DNA from: Desulfovibrio sp. A2
GTDB taxonomy: Bacteria; Desulfobacterota; Desulfovibrionia; Desulfovibrionales; Desulfovibrionaceae
Reading direction: 5' to 3'
NCBI RefSeq assembly: GCF_000226255.1
Contig: NZ_AGFG01000039.1
Coordinates: 43,440-107,439 of the forward strand
DNA length: 64,000 nt
Below, piece after piece: positions 44,291 to 53,761 of this stretch. Positions within the stretch are counted from its first letter, which is position 1. Every line of letters begins with the position of its first letter. The notes beneath the pieces were generated by a model. It made no database searches. It was not told the origin of the DNA and saw only the letters and a program-made list of their open reading frames with translations. Made by a program: the position numbers and the translations under genes.

Positions 44291-45703
44291 GTGCAGATAA
44301 CATTGCCTGACCCCCTTGAACTCGAAAACACCGACGAGATACTGAGCTTCACCGCAGGACCAGCAGATCTGGCGTTGTGGCCTCTCATACGTTCTGCGGT
44401 GCTCGCCCGACTGACAAGAGCTCTCCGCACTAAACTAGAAGGCACTTCACCGTGCGGGTTCGATGCGGTACACATGCCGCAAAGCCGGTGGTTGACCGAT
44501 TTGTACAAGCTGCGGCATGTCTCCACATGCCCAAGAAACAAAGACATTTTATATTTGAGCAACAAATCTCCTCGGCAAATACTGAATGGCCGACCCTACA
44601 ACCATTGGGAACAGCCAACAGCAGAACTCCTGGGGGAAAGAACTCTTTTCACTTCAACAGTGCAAGCAAAGCATTTTTTCAACATTAAATCTAATATATC
44701 ATTCTACGACGCGTCAGCCTTATACAAAACTATAAACAGGATTGCTCGACGCTTTCCAAAAAACACCACGCACAATGCAACCTCGAAGCTGCGTTCTTTT
44801 CTTTCGGAGCGCATTAAAATGCTATACGGAAAGTTAATACATCCATCTGAATTTTACGAAATTTTGGAAAAAATTCCGCACAGGTTATATGTAGCAAGCA
44901 TTGAACACTATATGGCAAAGCTCGCTATACAAAAATCAAGCATACGCCTTATCATCATTTCTACTGCTGCTTATGGAAGCCACATAGGTTTTCAAACTGC
45001 AGCATTCGAAGAGGGGATTCCAACAGCTGAGCTACAACATGGTGAAATTTCACCAACCCACTATGCATACAACATTGCACCAGCCATAATCTCAAAAGCA
45101 AACATGCAACGATACATGCCTCAATACATTCTTTCTTACGGTAATTTTTGGCACAAAAACATCCGCACCACATCGACACTTCGAGCAATAGGGAACCCTT
45201 TCTTTTCAATGATGTTCCCACATTCAGCACAACAACACGACAAAGGAATACTCTTTGCGCTTTCCGACGATTATGAGTCATTCAAGCATCTTATATCAAA
45301 AACATGCAAAGCTTTTCCAAAAAATGAAATTATTGTACGCCCTCACCCCCACTGTCGAACGGCCTTTAAACGCTCATCAATTGCGCAACTTGACGGATAC
45401 ACTCTCGACACAAATCCAAATATTTATGACACACTCAGACGAACAAGCGTAGTTATTAGCACAGGATCAACAGTGTTATTTGAAGCCGCCGCACTCGGGC
45501 AGAGATGCTTTCTTGTTCCATCCAAAATGCTTAACACACACGGGATATGGGAGATTTTTGAAACAATCACATCTCCAGACGACCTAGTATCAAAATTATC
45601 GCGTCACGAATGCGGAACAATCAACGACACTGACAAGGAATCTATATTTTCTAAAAATTGGGAAAAAAATTACACGGAATTTGTTTCGCAAGCTTGCCTA
45701 TAG
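44291..45703 (+). CDS. unassigned protein with capsule-synthesis/glycosyltransferase-like C-terminus
   Basis: I do not recognise the 470-aa protein as a whole. The C-terminal half has AELQHGEISPTHYAYN, ILSYGNFW, IIVRPHPHC and VVISTGSTVLFEAAALGQRC, resembling GT-B surface-carbohydrate transferases (KpsC or polysialyltransferase-like). That suggests a transferase using a CMP-activated sugar. The N-terminal third (LSFTAGPADLALWPLIRSAV) has no clear match. A GTG start at 44291 has an AAGG site. Codon use is strongly AT-shifted compared with the flanking wbp and pse genes, so it is probably a recent import. Confidence 0.62.
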   Translation: MQITLPDPLELENTDEILSFTAGPADLALWPLIRSAVLARLTRALRTKLEGTSPCGFDAVHMPQSRWLTDLYKLRHVSTCPRNKDILYLSNKSPRQILNGRPYNHWEQPTAELLGERTLFTSTVQAKHFFNIKSNISFYDASALYKTINRIARRFPKNTTHNATSKLRSFLSERIKMLYGKLIHPSEFYEILEKIPHRLYVASIEHYMAKLAIQKSSIRLIIISTAAYGSHIGFQTAAFEEGIPTAELQHGEISPTHYAYNIAPAIISKANMQRYMPQYILSYGNFWHKNIRTTSTLRAIGNPFFSMMFPHSAQQHDKGILFALSDDYESFKHLISKTCKAFPKNEIIVRPHPHCRTAFKRSSIAQLDGYTLDTNPNIYDTLRRTSVVISTGSTVLFEAAALGQRCFLVPSKMLNTHGIWEIFETITSPDDLVSKLSRHECGTINDTDKESIFSKNWEKNYTEFVSQACL

Positions 45704-45775
45704 CACAAAAAAATACAAGCTTAAACACAAAAAACACCAGACAACCTAACAAAGCGCCCACAAAAAGCAACACAA

Positions 45776-46873
45776 ATGAAAATTGCCTACGTAACACGCA
45801 CGACAAAATCACTTCCTGGAGTACTCACAAAAATACAGGAACAGATCGCATCATGGGAGAAATTAGGCAACACAGTCGCACCATTTTTCATCACCACTGA
45901 TGGAGAGCCCCTCGGATCCTTTGCTCCTTGGAAACACGCAAACTTACTCAATCCATACAGAAAACTAATCCGCTCATTACACACATTCAATCCAGACTTA
46001 GTATACTTGCGAAGCATTCCCAGCGGTGCCTTAGCATTATCACTATTACACCACTTCGGCGACAAAACAGTTCTCGAAATAAACTCATTTGCAACACGCG
46101 AACGCTCCATACAAACTCGCAGATCTATGCGTGACCGCGCGAGCACAATAATCAACAACGCACTTCAACCCATAACACTCAGCAAAACACTGGGACTGGT
46201 CTGCGTCACACGAGAACTATCCGAAGCCGCAGAATATTCTGCACAACCCCGCAAAATGGTAGCGCCAAACGGAATCAACCTCTCCTGCCACCCCACGCTA
46301 AAAACTGCACGGGAAAATTCAAAAATCATAATTGCCTTCATGGGAACACCAGGGAAAATATGGCACGGGACTGACAAACTTATCGACCTTTCCTTGAGCC
46401 TTGGTGAAAATTTTGAAGTCCATGTAATTGGCCAGAACGAGCCAGTCCATCAGCCGAACACAGAAAAAAACAGAACACCATCGAACATCATTTTTCATGG
46501 ATTTAAAGACATAAATGGATACACAAAAATACTTAAAAATGCACACATATGCATAGCGTCTACGGCCTTGCACCGCATAGGAATGAATGAAGCATGCCCA
46601 CTAAAGACGAGGGAGTATATTGCAACAGGATTCCCAGTCATATTACCCTACATAGACACGGTGTTTATTAACAAAAAACCCGACTGGATTTTAGAAATAC
46701 CAAACACAGAAACCACTTTTAAAGACGAAAAGACTATTCGCAAAATAAAGGAATTCTGCGAATTCAATCATAATAAAATCGTCACTCATGAAGAATCAGA
46801 ACCTTACATCGACATAATTCCTTTGGAGCACGCAAAAATATCGAGACTAAAAGACTGGATAACGCACAAGTAG
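45776..46873 (+). CDS. glycosyltransferase, GT4-like
   Basis: This 365-aa GT-B protein begins MKIAYVTRTTKSLPGVLTKI with a Rossmann-like N-terminal domain (DLVYLRSIPSGALALS). The middle has VAPNGINLSCHP and IIAFMGTPGKIWHGTDKLI, the donor-domain start of GT4 enzymes. KTREYIATGFPVILPY replaces the usual EXFGLXXXEA loop, and the C-terminal acceptor/donor Glu pattern is not classical. No strong ribosome-binding site is visible. The gene is AT-rich throughout. It likely adds one sugar of the surface glycan on the cytoplasmic side. Confidence 0.74.
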   Translation: MKIAYVTRTTKSLPGVLTKIQEQIASWEKLGNTVAPFFITTDGEPLGSFAPWKHANLLNPYRKLIRSLHTFNPDLVYLRSIPSGALALSLLHHFGDKTVLEINSFATRERSIQTRRSMRDRASTIINNALQPITLSKTLGLVCVTRELSEAAEYSAQPRKMVAPNGINLSCHPTLKTARENSKIIIAFMGTPGKIWHGTDKLIDLSLSLGENFEVHVIGQNEPVHQPNTEKNRTPSNIIFHGFKDINGYTKILKNAHICIASTALHRIGMNEACPLKTREYIATGFPVILPYIDTVFINKKPDWILEIPNTETTFKDEKTIRKIKEFCEFNHNKIVTHEESEPYIDIIPLEHAKISRLKDWITHK

Positions 46874-46923
46874 ACTATCCACACACATACAACACAGAGA
46901 ACATCTCAACATGCAACAAAAAG

Positions 46924-48225
46924 ATGCCACACTCCATTTATAATAGGATACTAAACAGCCTATCCTCCACTACAAGCATCCCACCCACCATGAGGGGACA
47001 CGTTGCACACTGTGCATTTTCTTTAGGGTGCGGTGGTGCCGAGCGACAGCTGCTAGCCACAATCCGTGGGCTTTCCAAGCGCGGATTCACTCAACACGTT
47101 ATCTGCTCGTCACTGTCAAACAACAACGAAAAGCACTACCAAAATGAAGTACATGCCCTAGGGGCTGTGACAATAGACGCATCGACTCAACAGCTATCCT
47201 GCTTATTGGCACGATCAGCACTACGCAAATTACGCTTTTTTCCAAAAAAATTTGCAACTGGCGTCGCGAAGTACGTTGAATCCATTGCTGCAATATCTCC
47301 AGAAATTGTACACATTTGGTCAGGAAATATGCATGCGCTTACAGCAGCCATCCTTTTGAATGCACCTAACGTACTTATATCGTGGCAAAGCATATCACCA
47401 CAAGATAGATATGCTCTCTCGCGCCAGACGCTGCTCCCCATGAACATCATGCGCCTAGCATTTCATCGTATGCTTTATAAAATATTCATCTCAAGTTCAA
47501 AGGTTCGCTGTTCAAACAACAGCAATGCAGGCGCGAGAAGCTTTGAAAAATGGATTGGACTTCCTAAATATACTGTCGAAACACTATACAATGGAATTGA
47601 TACAAGCGTTTGGGATCGCCAAAACCCTGAATACACTAACTCAATGCGCGCGAAATACATGCTTACACCAACATCGCACACAATAATCGGAGCGATGCGC
47701 TTCGAAACAATGAAGCGCCCCCTACTCTGGATAAAAACCGCTCACGCCGTAATCAAAAACAGAAAAGATACAACCGCCATCTTGTTTGGGGACGGCCCCT
47801 TGAGGCCACAACTGGAAGCCTACATAAACGCGCATTCGCTTGGGAACAGAATCCTCCTCCCGGGCATAGAGAAGGACATGCCCACGGCAATGCGTATGGG
47901 CGATGTGTTCCTTCTCACTTCTCTGTACGAAGGCGTACCCAATGTGCTGCTAGAGGCGCAGGCAAGCCGGGTTCCTGTCGTCACGACCAACGCTGGTGGC
48001 GCTGGAGAGGCCATCGTAAACGAGATTACTGGATGGGTATGCCAAGACGCCAACATCACAACACTTGCAGAGCGAATCCAGTTCTGCCTAGACAATACCC
48101 AATGGCGCGAACGGGCGCGATGCCTCGCGCCAGGATTCATACAAGAACGATTCGGCATAGACGCGATGATCAACACTACGTTACGACTCTACGGCTTCGC
48201 CGAGACAGCTTCACACACCGCATGA
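46924..48225 (+). CDS. glycosyltransferase family 4, compositionally chimeric
   Basis: This GT4 enzyme of up to 433 aa has a donor-binding N-terminal region (FSLGCGGAERQLLATIRGLS) and VETLYNGIDTSVW. The C-terminal domain carries ILFGDGPLRPQLEAYI, LLPGIEKDM and YEGVPNVLLEAQASRVPVV, the nucleotide-sugar binding signature. The ATG at 46924 is the first in frame; Met23 (46990) aligns better with the family start and could be real. Base composition changes within the gene near 47800, from AT-rich to GC-rich, so the N- and C-terminal domains may have different histories. Donor and acceptor cannot be read. Confidence 0.82.
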   Translation: MPHSIYNRILNSLSSTTSIPPTMRGHVAHCAFSLGCGGAERQLLATIRGLSKRGFTQHVICSSLSNNNEKHYQNEVHALGAVTIDASTQQLSCLLARSALRKLRFFPKKFATGVAKYVESIAAISPEIVHIWSGNMHALTAAILLNAPNVLISWQSISPQDRYALSRQTLLPMNIMRLAFHRMLYKIFISSSKVRCSNNSNAGARSFEKWIGLPKYTVETLYNGIDTSVWDRQNPEYTNSMRAKYMLTPTSHTIIGAMRFETMKRPLLWIKTAHAVIKNRKDTTAILFGDGPLRPQLEAYINAHSLGNRILLPGIEKDMPTAMRMGDVFLLTSLYEGVPNVLLEAQASRVPVVTTNAGGAGEAIVNEITGWVCQDANITTLAERIQFCLDNTQWRERARCLAPGFIQERFGIDAMINTTLRLYGFAETASHTA

Positions 48226-48280
48226 CGACATCACACCATGATATCGCACCGTTGTGCCAAACAGTCTGAAATAAGCCACC

Positions 48281-49537
48281 ATGCAAACCGCCCCACTCTG
48301 GTTCATCACGTACAGATTTCCAGCCGACGCACGCCTAGCACCATCGCTCGTACCCGAAATCGAAGCCATCCTTGATGCCGGGTTGAATCTTACGCTCCTT
48401 CCCTACGAAGCACACGGCGAGGCCAGCGTGACGCTCCCCGTCGGCATCGCCTATGACACCTCCCTGAACGACGCACCCGAAAAATGCATACCTCTTCGGG
48501 TGCTCAAGGGGCTATGCTCTCAATGGACATGGCGGGAGTTCCTCAACAGCGACTGCGCCAAAGCCATTCTTGCCCCCCATCAAGTTCTAAACAGAAGCGC
48601 GCGCATTGCGCATTATGCGCCTATACTGCGCATGCTTGTGCGGCGGGAAATCACACGCGGCGCGCAGCTTCCCGTTCTTTATACTGATAGGTTCGATGCA
48701 CTTACGTACGCTGCATGCACCCTCAAGCTGGAATTCCCACAACTCAAAGTGGTGACCCGCGCCATCGGTTATGACATTTACCGAGAACGATACCGGCGCG
48801 GATACTTACCGCTAAGACTGCAATTCGCCACCCAGCCGGACATAATTTGCCCTGTCTCTGAGGTCGGCTCACAGTACCTTATACGAGAGTATAACATTCC
48901 CGCCGATAAAGTGCGCACATATCATCGCGGTGTCGATGTCGCCAGCACCTGCGCCAAGGCAGGAACCGTCGGCACGTTGAAGCTTGTTTCCTGTTCCTAC
49001 TGCACACCCGTCAAGAGATTAGACTTGCTTATCCGACGACTGCACACATACGCCGCTGCACGGCAAGAAATTGCCATACACTGGATACATATCGGCGATG
49101 GCGAACTCCTTGCCTCGCTACAGGAACTTGCTCGCTCCCAACTGACATCTCTGAGCAACGTCCTGTGGGAGATGCCCGGCTATATGACACCCGACGGCAT
49201 CCGCCAACATTACGCAACCTGCCCAGTTGACGCATATGTCATGGTCAGCGCTTCCGAAGGACTTCCCAAGACCATCATGGAAGCACAGGCGCATGGAATT
49301 CCCACAGTTGCCACTTCCGTCGGAGGCATACCGGAACTTGTGGACCAGGATACGGGAATCCTGCTGTCCCAATATTTTACCCAGCAGGAGTTCGATAAGG
49401 CGCTTGATGCTATCGTGACATTCCGCACTGCAGACCGACGAGAGCGTATTAGACAATACTGCATTTCACGATTTGACAGGCGAGCAAACACTGACGCACT
49501 GGTAAAAGGTGTATTTTTACCACTTTGTCAATCATGA
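48281..49537 (+). CDS. glycosyltransferase family 4
   Basis: This 418-aa GT-B enzyme has VVTRAIGYDIYRERYRRGYL, then VRTYHRGVDVAS. The GT4 donor motif is VSASEGLPKTIMEAQAHGIP, followed by TSVGGIPELV. The start context is weak, but the ATG at 48281 precedes clear family sequence. Composition returns toward the genome norm compared with the three genes before it. It closes the glycosyltransferase block ahead of an AT-rich gap. Confidence 0.84.
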   Translation: MQTAPLWFITYRFPADARLAPSLVPEIEAILDAGLNLTLLPYEAHGEASVTLPVGIAYDTSLNDAPEKCIPLRVLKGLCSQWTWREFLNSDCAKAILAPHQVLNRSARIAHYAPILRMLVRREITRGAQLPVLYTDRFDALTYAACTLKLEFPQLKVVTRAIGYDIYRERYRRGYLPLRLQFATQPDIICPVSEVGSQYLIREYNIPADKVRTYHRGVDVASTCAKAGTVGTLKLVSCSYCTPVKRLDLLIRRLHTYAAARQEIAIHWIHIGDGELLASLQELARSQLTSLSNVLWEMPGYMTPDGIRQHYATCPVDAYVMVSASEGLPKTIMEAQAHGIPTVATSVGGIPELVDQDTGILLSQYFTQQEFDKALDAIVTFRTADRRERIRQYCISRFDRRANTDALVKGVFLPLCQS

Positions 49538-49805
49538 AAAACAGTTTCCTTGCATTAATCTCTGCGCGCAAAGACCATCGAATAGCATTTGAATGCATTT
49601 ACATATCTTTACAATTATACATAGCAATACAGAACATCCGGACTAATTAAATGCGCCTTCATACGCCAAAACACGCACAGGCGTACTACTTTAAACATAC
49701 TAACGAGTTCCACATACATCTAAATAAACACTCTGTGTGACACGAATTACAGCATAACTACAGTCTTCCACGAATTTCCTCCTCACGACGGCCAACCGGA
49801 GCCCC
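49538..49805. other. AT-rich gap before the wbp genes
   Basis: This 268-bp stretch is the most AT-rich non-coding part of the glycan locus and contains no gene. It may hold an internal promoter for the wbp genes: TTGAAT-, TTTACA- and TATACA-like hexamers occur near 49588-49625, but none are correctly spaced. It may also mark an insertion junction between the imported GT block and the GC-rich wbp block. Confidence 0.4.
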
Positions 49806-50903
49806 ATGACCATGAAAATACTTTCCCTCGTGGGCGCCCGCCCGCAGTTCGTCAAGGAAGCCCTGATCGGTGCGGCCGCCCGAGCCGCCGGCGCGTGGAA
49901 TCACGTGCTGGTGCATTCCGGCCAGCACTACGACATGAACATGTCCGACGTGTTCTTTCGCGAACTCGGCATCCCGACACCGCAGCACCACCTCGGCATC
50001 GGTTCCGGCTCGCACGGCGCCATGACTGCCGCCGCGCTGGCGGCCATGGAAGGCGTGCTGCAGCAAGAGCGCCCAAATGCCCTGCTGGTCTACGGCGACA
50101 CCAACACCACTCTTGCGGGCGCCCTTGCCGCCGCCAAGCTGTGCATTCCGGTCATTCACGTGGAGGCGGGCATCCGGCAACAGCCGAAATCCATGCCCGA
50201 GGAAATCAACCGCGTGCTGACCGACCATGTGTCCACGCTGTTCTGCTGCTGCTCGCGCCAGGCCGCGGAAAACCTTGCCGCGGAGAACATCCGTGACGGG
50301 GTACACGTGGTAGGCGATGTGATGTACGATCTCTTCCTGCGCATGCAGCCCCACTTCACCCCCGAAGCCACGTGCAACGCCCACAACCTGGAGCCCGGCC
50401 GTTTCGTGGTGGCCACACTGCACCGCGACTTCAACGTGGACAGCCCGACCGCGCTTGCCAGCATGTTGCGCGGGCTTTCCCGCTTCGCGGCCGACGCAGA
50501 TTTGCCGGTGCTCCTGCCGCTGCACCCGCGCACCCAAAAGCGCATTACGGAATTCAATCTTTCCGCCCTTGTCCAAGGCATTACCTGCGTCGATCCCCTC
50601 GGGTATCTGGAACTGATGTCGCTGGTCAGCGCCGCCGCACTGGTGGTCACCGACAGCGGTGGCCTGCAGAAGGAAGCCTACTACGCGGGGCGCCGCGCCG
50701 TGGTGGTCATGCCCGACACGGGCTGGCGCGAACTTACGGACGCCGGGTGGAACCTGTTGTGCGCGCCTGCTGCAGACAAGCTTGAAGCGGCCTGCCATGC
50801 AGCGCTGCAGCCCATGGCCTGCCCGGCCGCCGTATACGGGGACGGCAAGGCCGCCGAGCACATCGTTTCACTGGTCGCTGGCCGTTTCGCCCGGCTGACG
50901 TGA
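49806..50903 (+). CDS. UDP-N-acetylglucosamine 2-epimerase family (WbpI/WecB-like)
   Basis: This 365-aa epimerase inverts C2 of a UDP-GlcNAc-type sugar through a 2-acetamidoglucal intermediate. LSLVGARPQFVKEA at the start, HSGQHYDMNMSD, VYGDTNTTLAGALAA, VEAGIR, EEINRVLTDH and TDSGGLQKEA are the family signatures with the catalytic acid residues. Being followed directly by wbpB-, wbpD- and wbpE-like genes, it most likely acts last, as WbpI. In that role it converts UDP-2,3-diacetamido-2,3-dideoxy-glucuronic acid to the manno isomer. Plain UDP-GlcNAc epimerisation (WecB) is the alternative. Confidence 0.9.
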   Translation: MTMKILSLVGARPQFVKEALIGAAARAAGAWNHVLVHSGQHYDMNMSDVFFRELGIPTPQHHLGIGSGSHGAMTAAALAAMEGVLQQERPNALLVYGDTNTTLAGALAAAKLCIPVIHVEAGIRQQPKSMPEEINRVLTDHVSTLFCCCSRQAAENLAAENIRDGVHVVGDVMYDLFLRMQPHFTPEATCNAHNLEPGRFVVATLHRDFNVDSPTALASMLRGLSRFAADADLPVLLPLHPRTQKRITEFNLSALVQGITCVDPLGYLELMSLVSAAALVVTDSGGLQKEAYYAGRRAVVVMPDTGWRELTDAGWNLLCAPAADKLEAACHAALQPMACPAAVYGDGKAAEHIVSLVAGRFARLT

Positions 50904-50972
50904 CGGCATATACTGTTGTCCCTTGATTCCCGGCGTGATACCCCGAACCACCAACGCACGCAGGAGCGCACC

Positions 50973-52025
50973 ATGATGTCGCCCATCACCGACCGCAAGA
51001 TCCGCATCGCCGTCATCGGCTGCGGTCGCATCTCCAAGAACCACTTCGGGGCCATCGAACAACATTCGAACGACCTTGAACTGGCAGCCGTCTGTGACAC
51101 CGATCCCGTCGTACGCGCCGAACACGCCGCGCGGTATGGCGTACCCGGTTATGCCAGCCTTGAGGCCCTGCTGTCCGAGTGCCAATGCGACATCGTCAGC
51201 ATCTGCACGCCCAGCGGCCTGCATGCACAGCAGACCATCGTCGCGGCACGCGCCGGGCGCCACGTGATGACCGAAAAACCCATGGCCACCCGCTGGAAAG
51301 ACGGGCTTGCCATGGTGCGCGCCTGCGACGAGGCAGGCGTGCGACTTTTCGTCATCAAGCAGAACCGCCGCAACGCCACGCTGCAACTGCTGCGCCGCGC
51401 CATCGACGAAAAACGCTTCGGCCGCATCCATCTCGTGCATCTCAACGTGTTCTGGACGCGCCCACAGGCTTACTACGATTCGGCCAAGTGGCGCGGCACC
51501 TGGGAAATGGACGGCGGCGCATTCATGAACCAGGCCAGCCATTACGTTGACCTGCTCGACTGGCTCATCGGCCCCATTGCCGACGTACAGGCCATGACGG
51601 GCACCCTGGCGCGCGACATCGAGGTGGAGGACACCGGTGTCATGAACGTACGCTGGCGGTCGGGCGCGCTGGGCTCCATGTCGGTGACCATGCTCACCTA
51701 CCCCAAGAACCTCGAAGGCTCCATCACCATCATCGGCGAAAAGGGTACGGCCCGCATCGGCGGCGTGGCGGTGAACGAAATCCAGCTGTGGAACTTCGCC
51801 GAGCCCCGCGACTATGACGAACAGGTGCTGAACGCAAACTACGAGACCACCTCGGTTTACGGATTCGGCCACCCCCTCTACTTCCGCAATGTCGTCGAGG
51901 TGCTGCGTGGCCAGACGGAACCGGAAACCGACGGCCGCGAAGGACTGAAGTCGCTCGAAGTGCTCATCGCCGCCTACATCTCAGCCCGCGACGGCCGCAC
52001 CGTCTCGCTGCCGCTGGAGTATTAG
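50973..52025 (+). CDS. wbpB: UDP-GlcNAcA 3-dehydrogenase, Gfo/Idh/MocA family
   Basis: WbpB oxidises C3 of UDP-N-acetyl-glucuronic acid to a ketone for transamination by WbpE. This 350-aa protein has the NAD loop IRIAVIGCGRISKNHF, the cofactor-side VMTEKPMA and the catalytic-type GGAFMNQASHYVDLLDWL containing His. The ATG at 50973 has an AGGAG site; the upstream part of the frame is not convincing. Order and spacing (1 bp before the wbpD-like gene) support the assignment. Confidence 0.88.
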   Translation: MMSPITDRKIRIAVIGCGRISKNHFGAIEQHSNDLELAAVCDTDPVVRAEHAARYGVPGYASLEALLSECQCDIVSICTPSGLHAQQTIVAARAGRHVMTEKPMATRWKDGLAMVRACDEAGVRLFVIKQNRRNATLQLLRRAIDEKRFGRIHLVHLNVFWTRPQAYYDSAKWRGTWEMDGGAFMNQASHYVDLLDWLIGPIADVQAMTGTLARDIEVEDTGVMNVRWRSGALGSMSVTMLTYPKNLEGSITIIGEKGTARIGGVAVNEIQLWNFAEPRDYDEQVLNANYETTSVYGFGHPLYFRNVVEVLRGQTEPETDGREGLKSLEVLIAAYISARDGRTVSLPLEY

Positions 52026-52026
52026 C

Positions 52027-52590
52027 ATGGCCGGTTACACCGCCCATCCCACCGCCGTCATCGATGAAGGGTGCACCATCGGCGAAGGCACGCGCATCTG
52101 GCATTTTTCGCACATCCTGCCAGGCACGGTCATCGGCGGCGACTGCAATCTCGGCCAGAACGTGGTGGTGGGCCCGGACGTCACCGTGGGCAACGGCTGT
52201 AAAATCCAGAACAACGTCAGCGTATACAAGGGGGTAACCCTTGAGGATGACGTGTTCTGCGGGCCGTCCATGGTGTTCACCAATGTTTTCAACCCACGCG
52301 CCAACATCCGCCGCATGGACGAGGCGCGCCCCACCCTGGTGCGGCGCGGCGCCAGCCTGGGGGCAAACTCCACGGTGGTTTGCGGGGTGACCATAGGCCG
52401 CTTCGCCTTCGTGGGGGCAGGCGCGGTGATTACCCGCGACGTGCCGGACCATGCACTGGTGTACGGCAACCCGGCCCGCCAGCACGGATGGGTTTGCGAA
52501 TGCGGCGAAAAGCTGACCGGCGACCTTGCCTGCCCTGCGTGCGAACTGCGCTACACGCGCCACGGGGAAGGGCTCGTCCGCAAGGCCTAG
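52027..52590 (+). CDS. wbpD: UDP-3-amino-sugar N-acetyltransferase, left-handed beta-helix, WbpD-like
   Basis: This 187-aa acetyltransferase would acetylate the 3-amino group of UDP-2-acetamido-3-amino-2,3-dideoxy-glucuronic acid. Hexapeptide repeats (for example IGEGTRIWHFSHIL, LGQNVVVGPDVTVG, LGANSTVVCGVTIG) form the left-handed helix. The C-terminus adds a zinc-binding pair, CECGEKL and CPACEL, often found in this subgroup. It is tightly packed between wbpB and a glycosyltransferase. Confidence 0.88.
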   Translation: MAGYTAHPTAVIDEGCTIGEGTRIWHFSHILPGTVIGGDCNLGQNVVVGPDVTVGNGCKIQNNVSVYKGVTLEDDVFCGPSMVFTNVFNPRANIRRMDEARPTLVRRGASLGANSTVVCGVTIGRFAFVGAGAVITRDVPDHALVYGNPARQHGWVCECGEKLTGDLACPACELRYTRHGEGLVRKA

Positions 52591-52603
52591 CCGATTTGTC
52601 GCG

Positions 52604-53752
52604 ATGCGCATCGTCCTGCTCAGCAACCACTACTACAACTCGCCGCGCCGGGCGGGGTTCCACCACCTCGCGGATGCGCTGCATCGTGCCGGGCACCAGG
52701 TGACTTTCGTCACCACCGGGCTGTCGTGGATATCCTACGCCCGGCGCGACTACCGGACTCGCTACGCCGGGCTGCACGCGGCGCGCAACCGGTTGCGCGC
52801 CGAGCGTCCCGGTCTTGACAGCTACGTCCATTTCACCTGCTGGCACCCGCACACCACGCTCATCCCGCAGTTGGACCGCCTGCTCGACGGACTGATGGAC
52901 AGATACGACCGGTATCCGTTGGGACCTGTCGAGCCGCGCATCGCCGAGGCTGACGCCATCTTCTATGAAAGCAGCACCGCGCTGTTCCTGTTCCGCAAGT
53001 GCCTGCGCGCAGCCCCTGGTGCGCTGCACATCTATCGAGTCTCCGACGACGTCCGCATCCTGCGATCCCCGCCGCCGCGCCTTGCCGCACTGGAGGCGGA
53101 AATAGCGCCATGCTTCCACTGCGTCAGCGTGCCGTGCGCCTACCTTGCAGACAAATTCCATGGCCTGCCCAACGTGCGCCTGCACCGCCACGGCATCGAC
53201 AAGGCCGCCTTTGACGCTGTGAAAGCTTCCCCATACGGGCAGGTGCAAAACAACTGCATCTTCGTGGGCAACTCGCATCTCGACGCTGATTTTGTGCGCA
53301 ATGCCGCGACAGCCCTGCCCGACGTGCACTTCCACGTCATCGGGCCGTTGCGCCAGACAGCGCACCTGCCCAACGTCCACCATTACGGCGAAATGCCCTT
53401 CCGTGACACCCTGCCGTACATCAAATACGCCGACGTTGGCCTGCAAACCCGCGAACAATCCGGCATTGGCGTCGCCTCGCTCACCGACAGCCTGAAGGTC
53501 ATCCAGTACCGCTACTGCGGGCTGCCCATAGTGGCTCCCGATTTCCTGGACCTTCGGCGCGAAGGCGTCAGCTATTACACTCCCGGCGACGCCACGTCGG
53601 CCGCCGAAGCGGTGCGTCAGGCGCTGCTCATGGGGCGTGACTCAGCACGATCCGACGAGGTACGCTCGTGGGACGAGGTTGCCGCCGACATCCTCGCCGA
53701 TGCGGCAGCCTTCACTCCTGCGGCGACCAGCGCCGCGTCATCCCACCCCTAA
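52604..53752 (+). CDS. glycosyltransferase, GumK-like GT-B fold
   Basis: This 382-aa protein begins MRIVLLSNHYYNSPRRAGFH, with HLADALHRAGHQVTFVTTGLSW after it. This pattern resembles GumK, the glucuronosyltransferase of xanthan synthesis (GT70). Later landmarks are FVGNSHLDADFV, HYGEMPFRDTLPYIKYADVG and LKVIQYRYCGLPIVAP. A uronic-acid transferase next to the genes that make a diacetamido-hexuronic acid is a good fit. The start is the first Met at a sensible N-terminus, with no clear ribosome-binding site. The upstream part of the frame overlaps wbpD and is ignored. Confidence 0.74.
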   Translation: MRIVLLSNHYYNSPRRAGFHHLADALHRAGHQVTFVTTGLSWISYARRDYRTRYAGLHAARNRLRAERPGLDSYVHFTCWHPHTTLIPQLDRLLDGLMDRYDRYPLGPVEPRIAEADAIFYESSTALFLFRKCLRAAPGALHIYRVSDDVRILRSPPPRLAALEAEIAPCFHCVSVPCAYLADKFHGLPNVRLHRHGIDKAAFDAVKASPYGQVQNNCIFVGNSHLDADFVRNAATALPDVHFHVIGPLRQTAHLPNVHHYGEMPFRDTLPYIKYADVGLQTREQSGIGVASLTDSLKVIQYRYCGLPIVAPDFLDLRREGVSYYTPGDATSAAEAVRQALLMGRDSARSDEVRSWDEVAADILADAAAFTPAATSAASSHP

Positions 53753-53761
53753 GAGGCCCTC

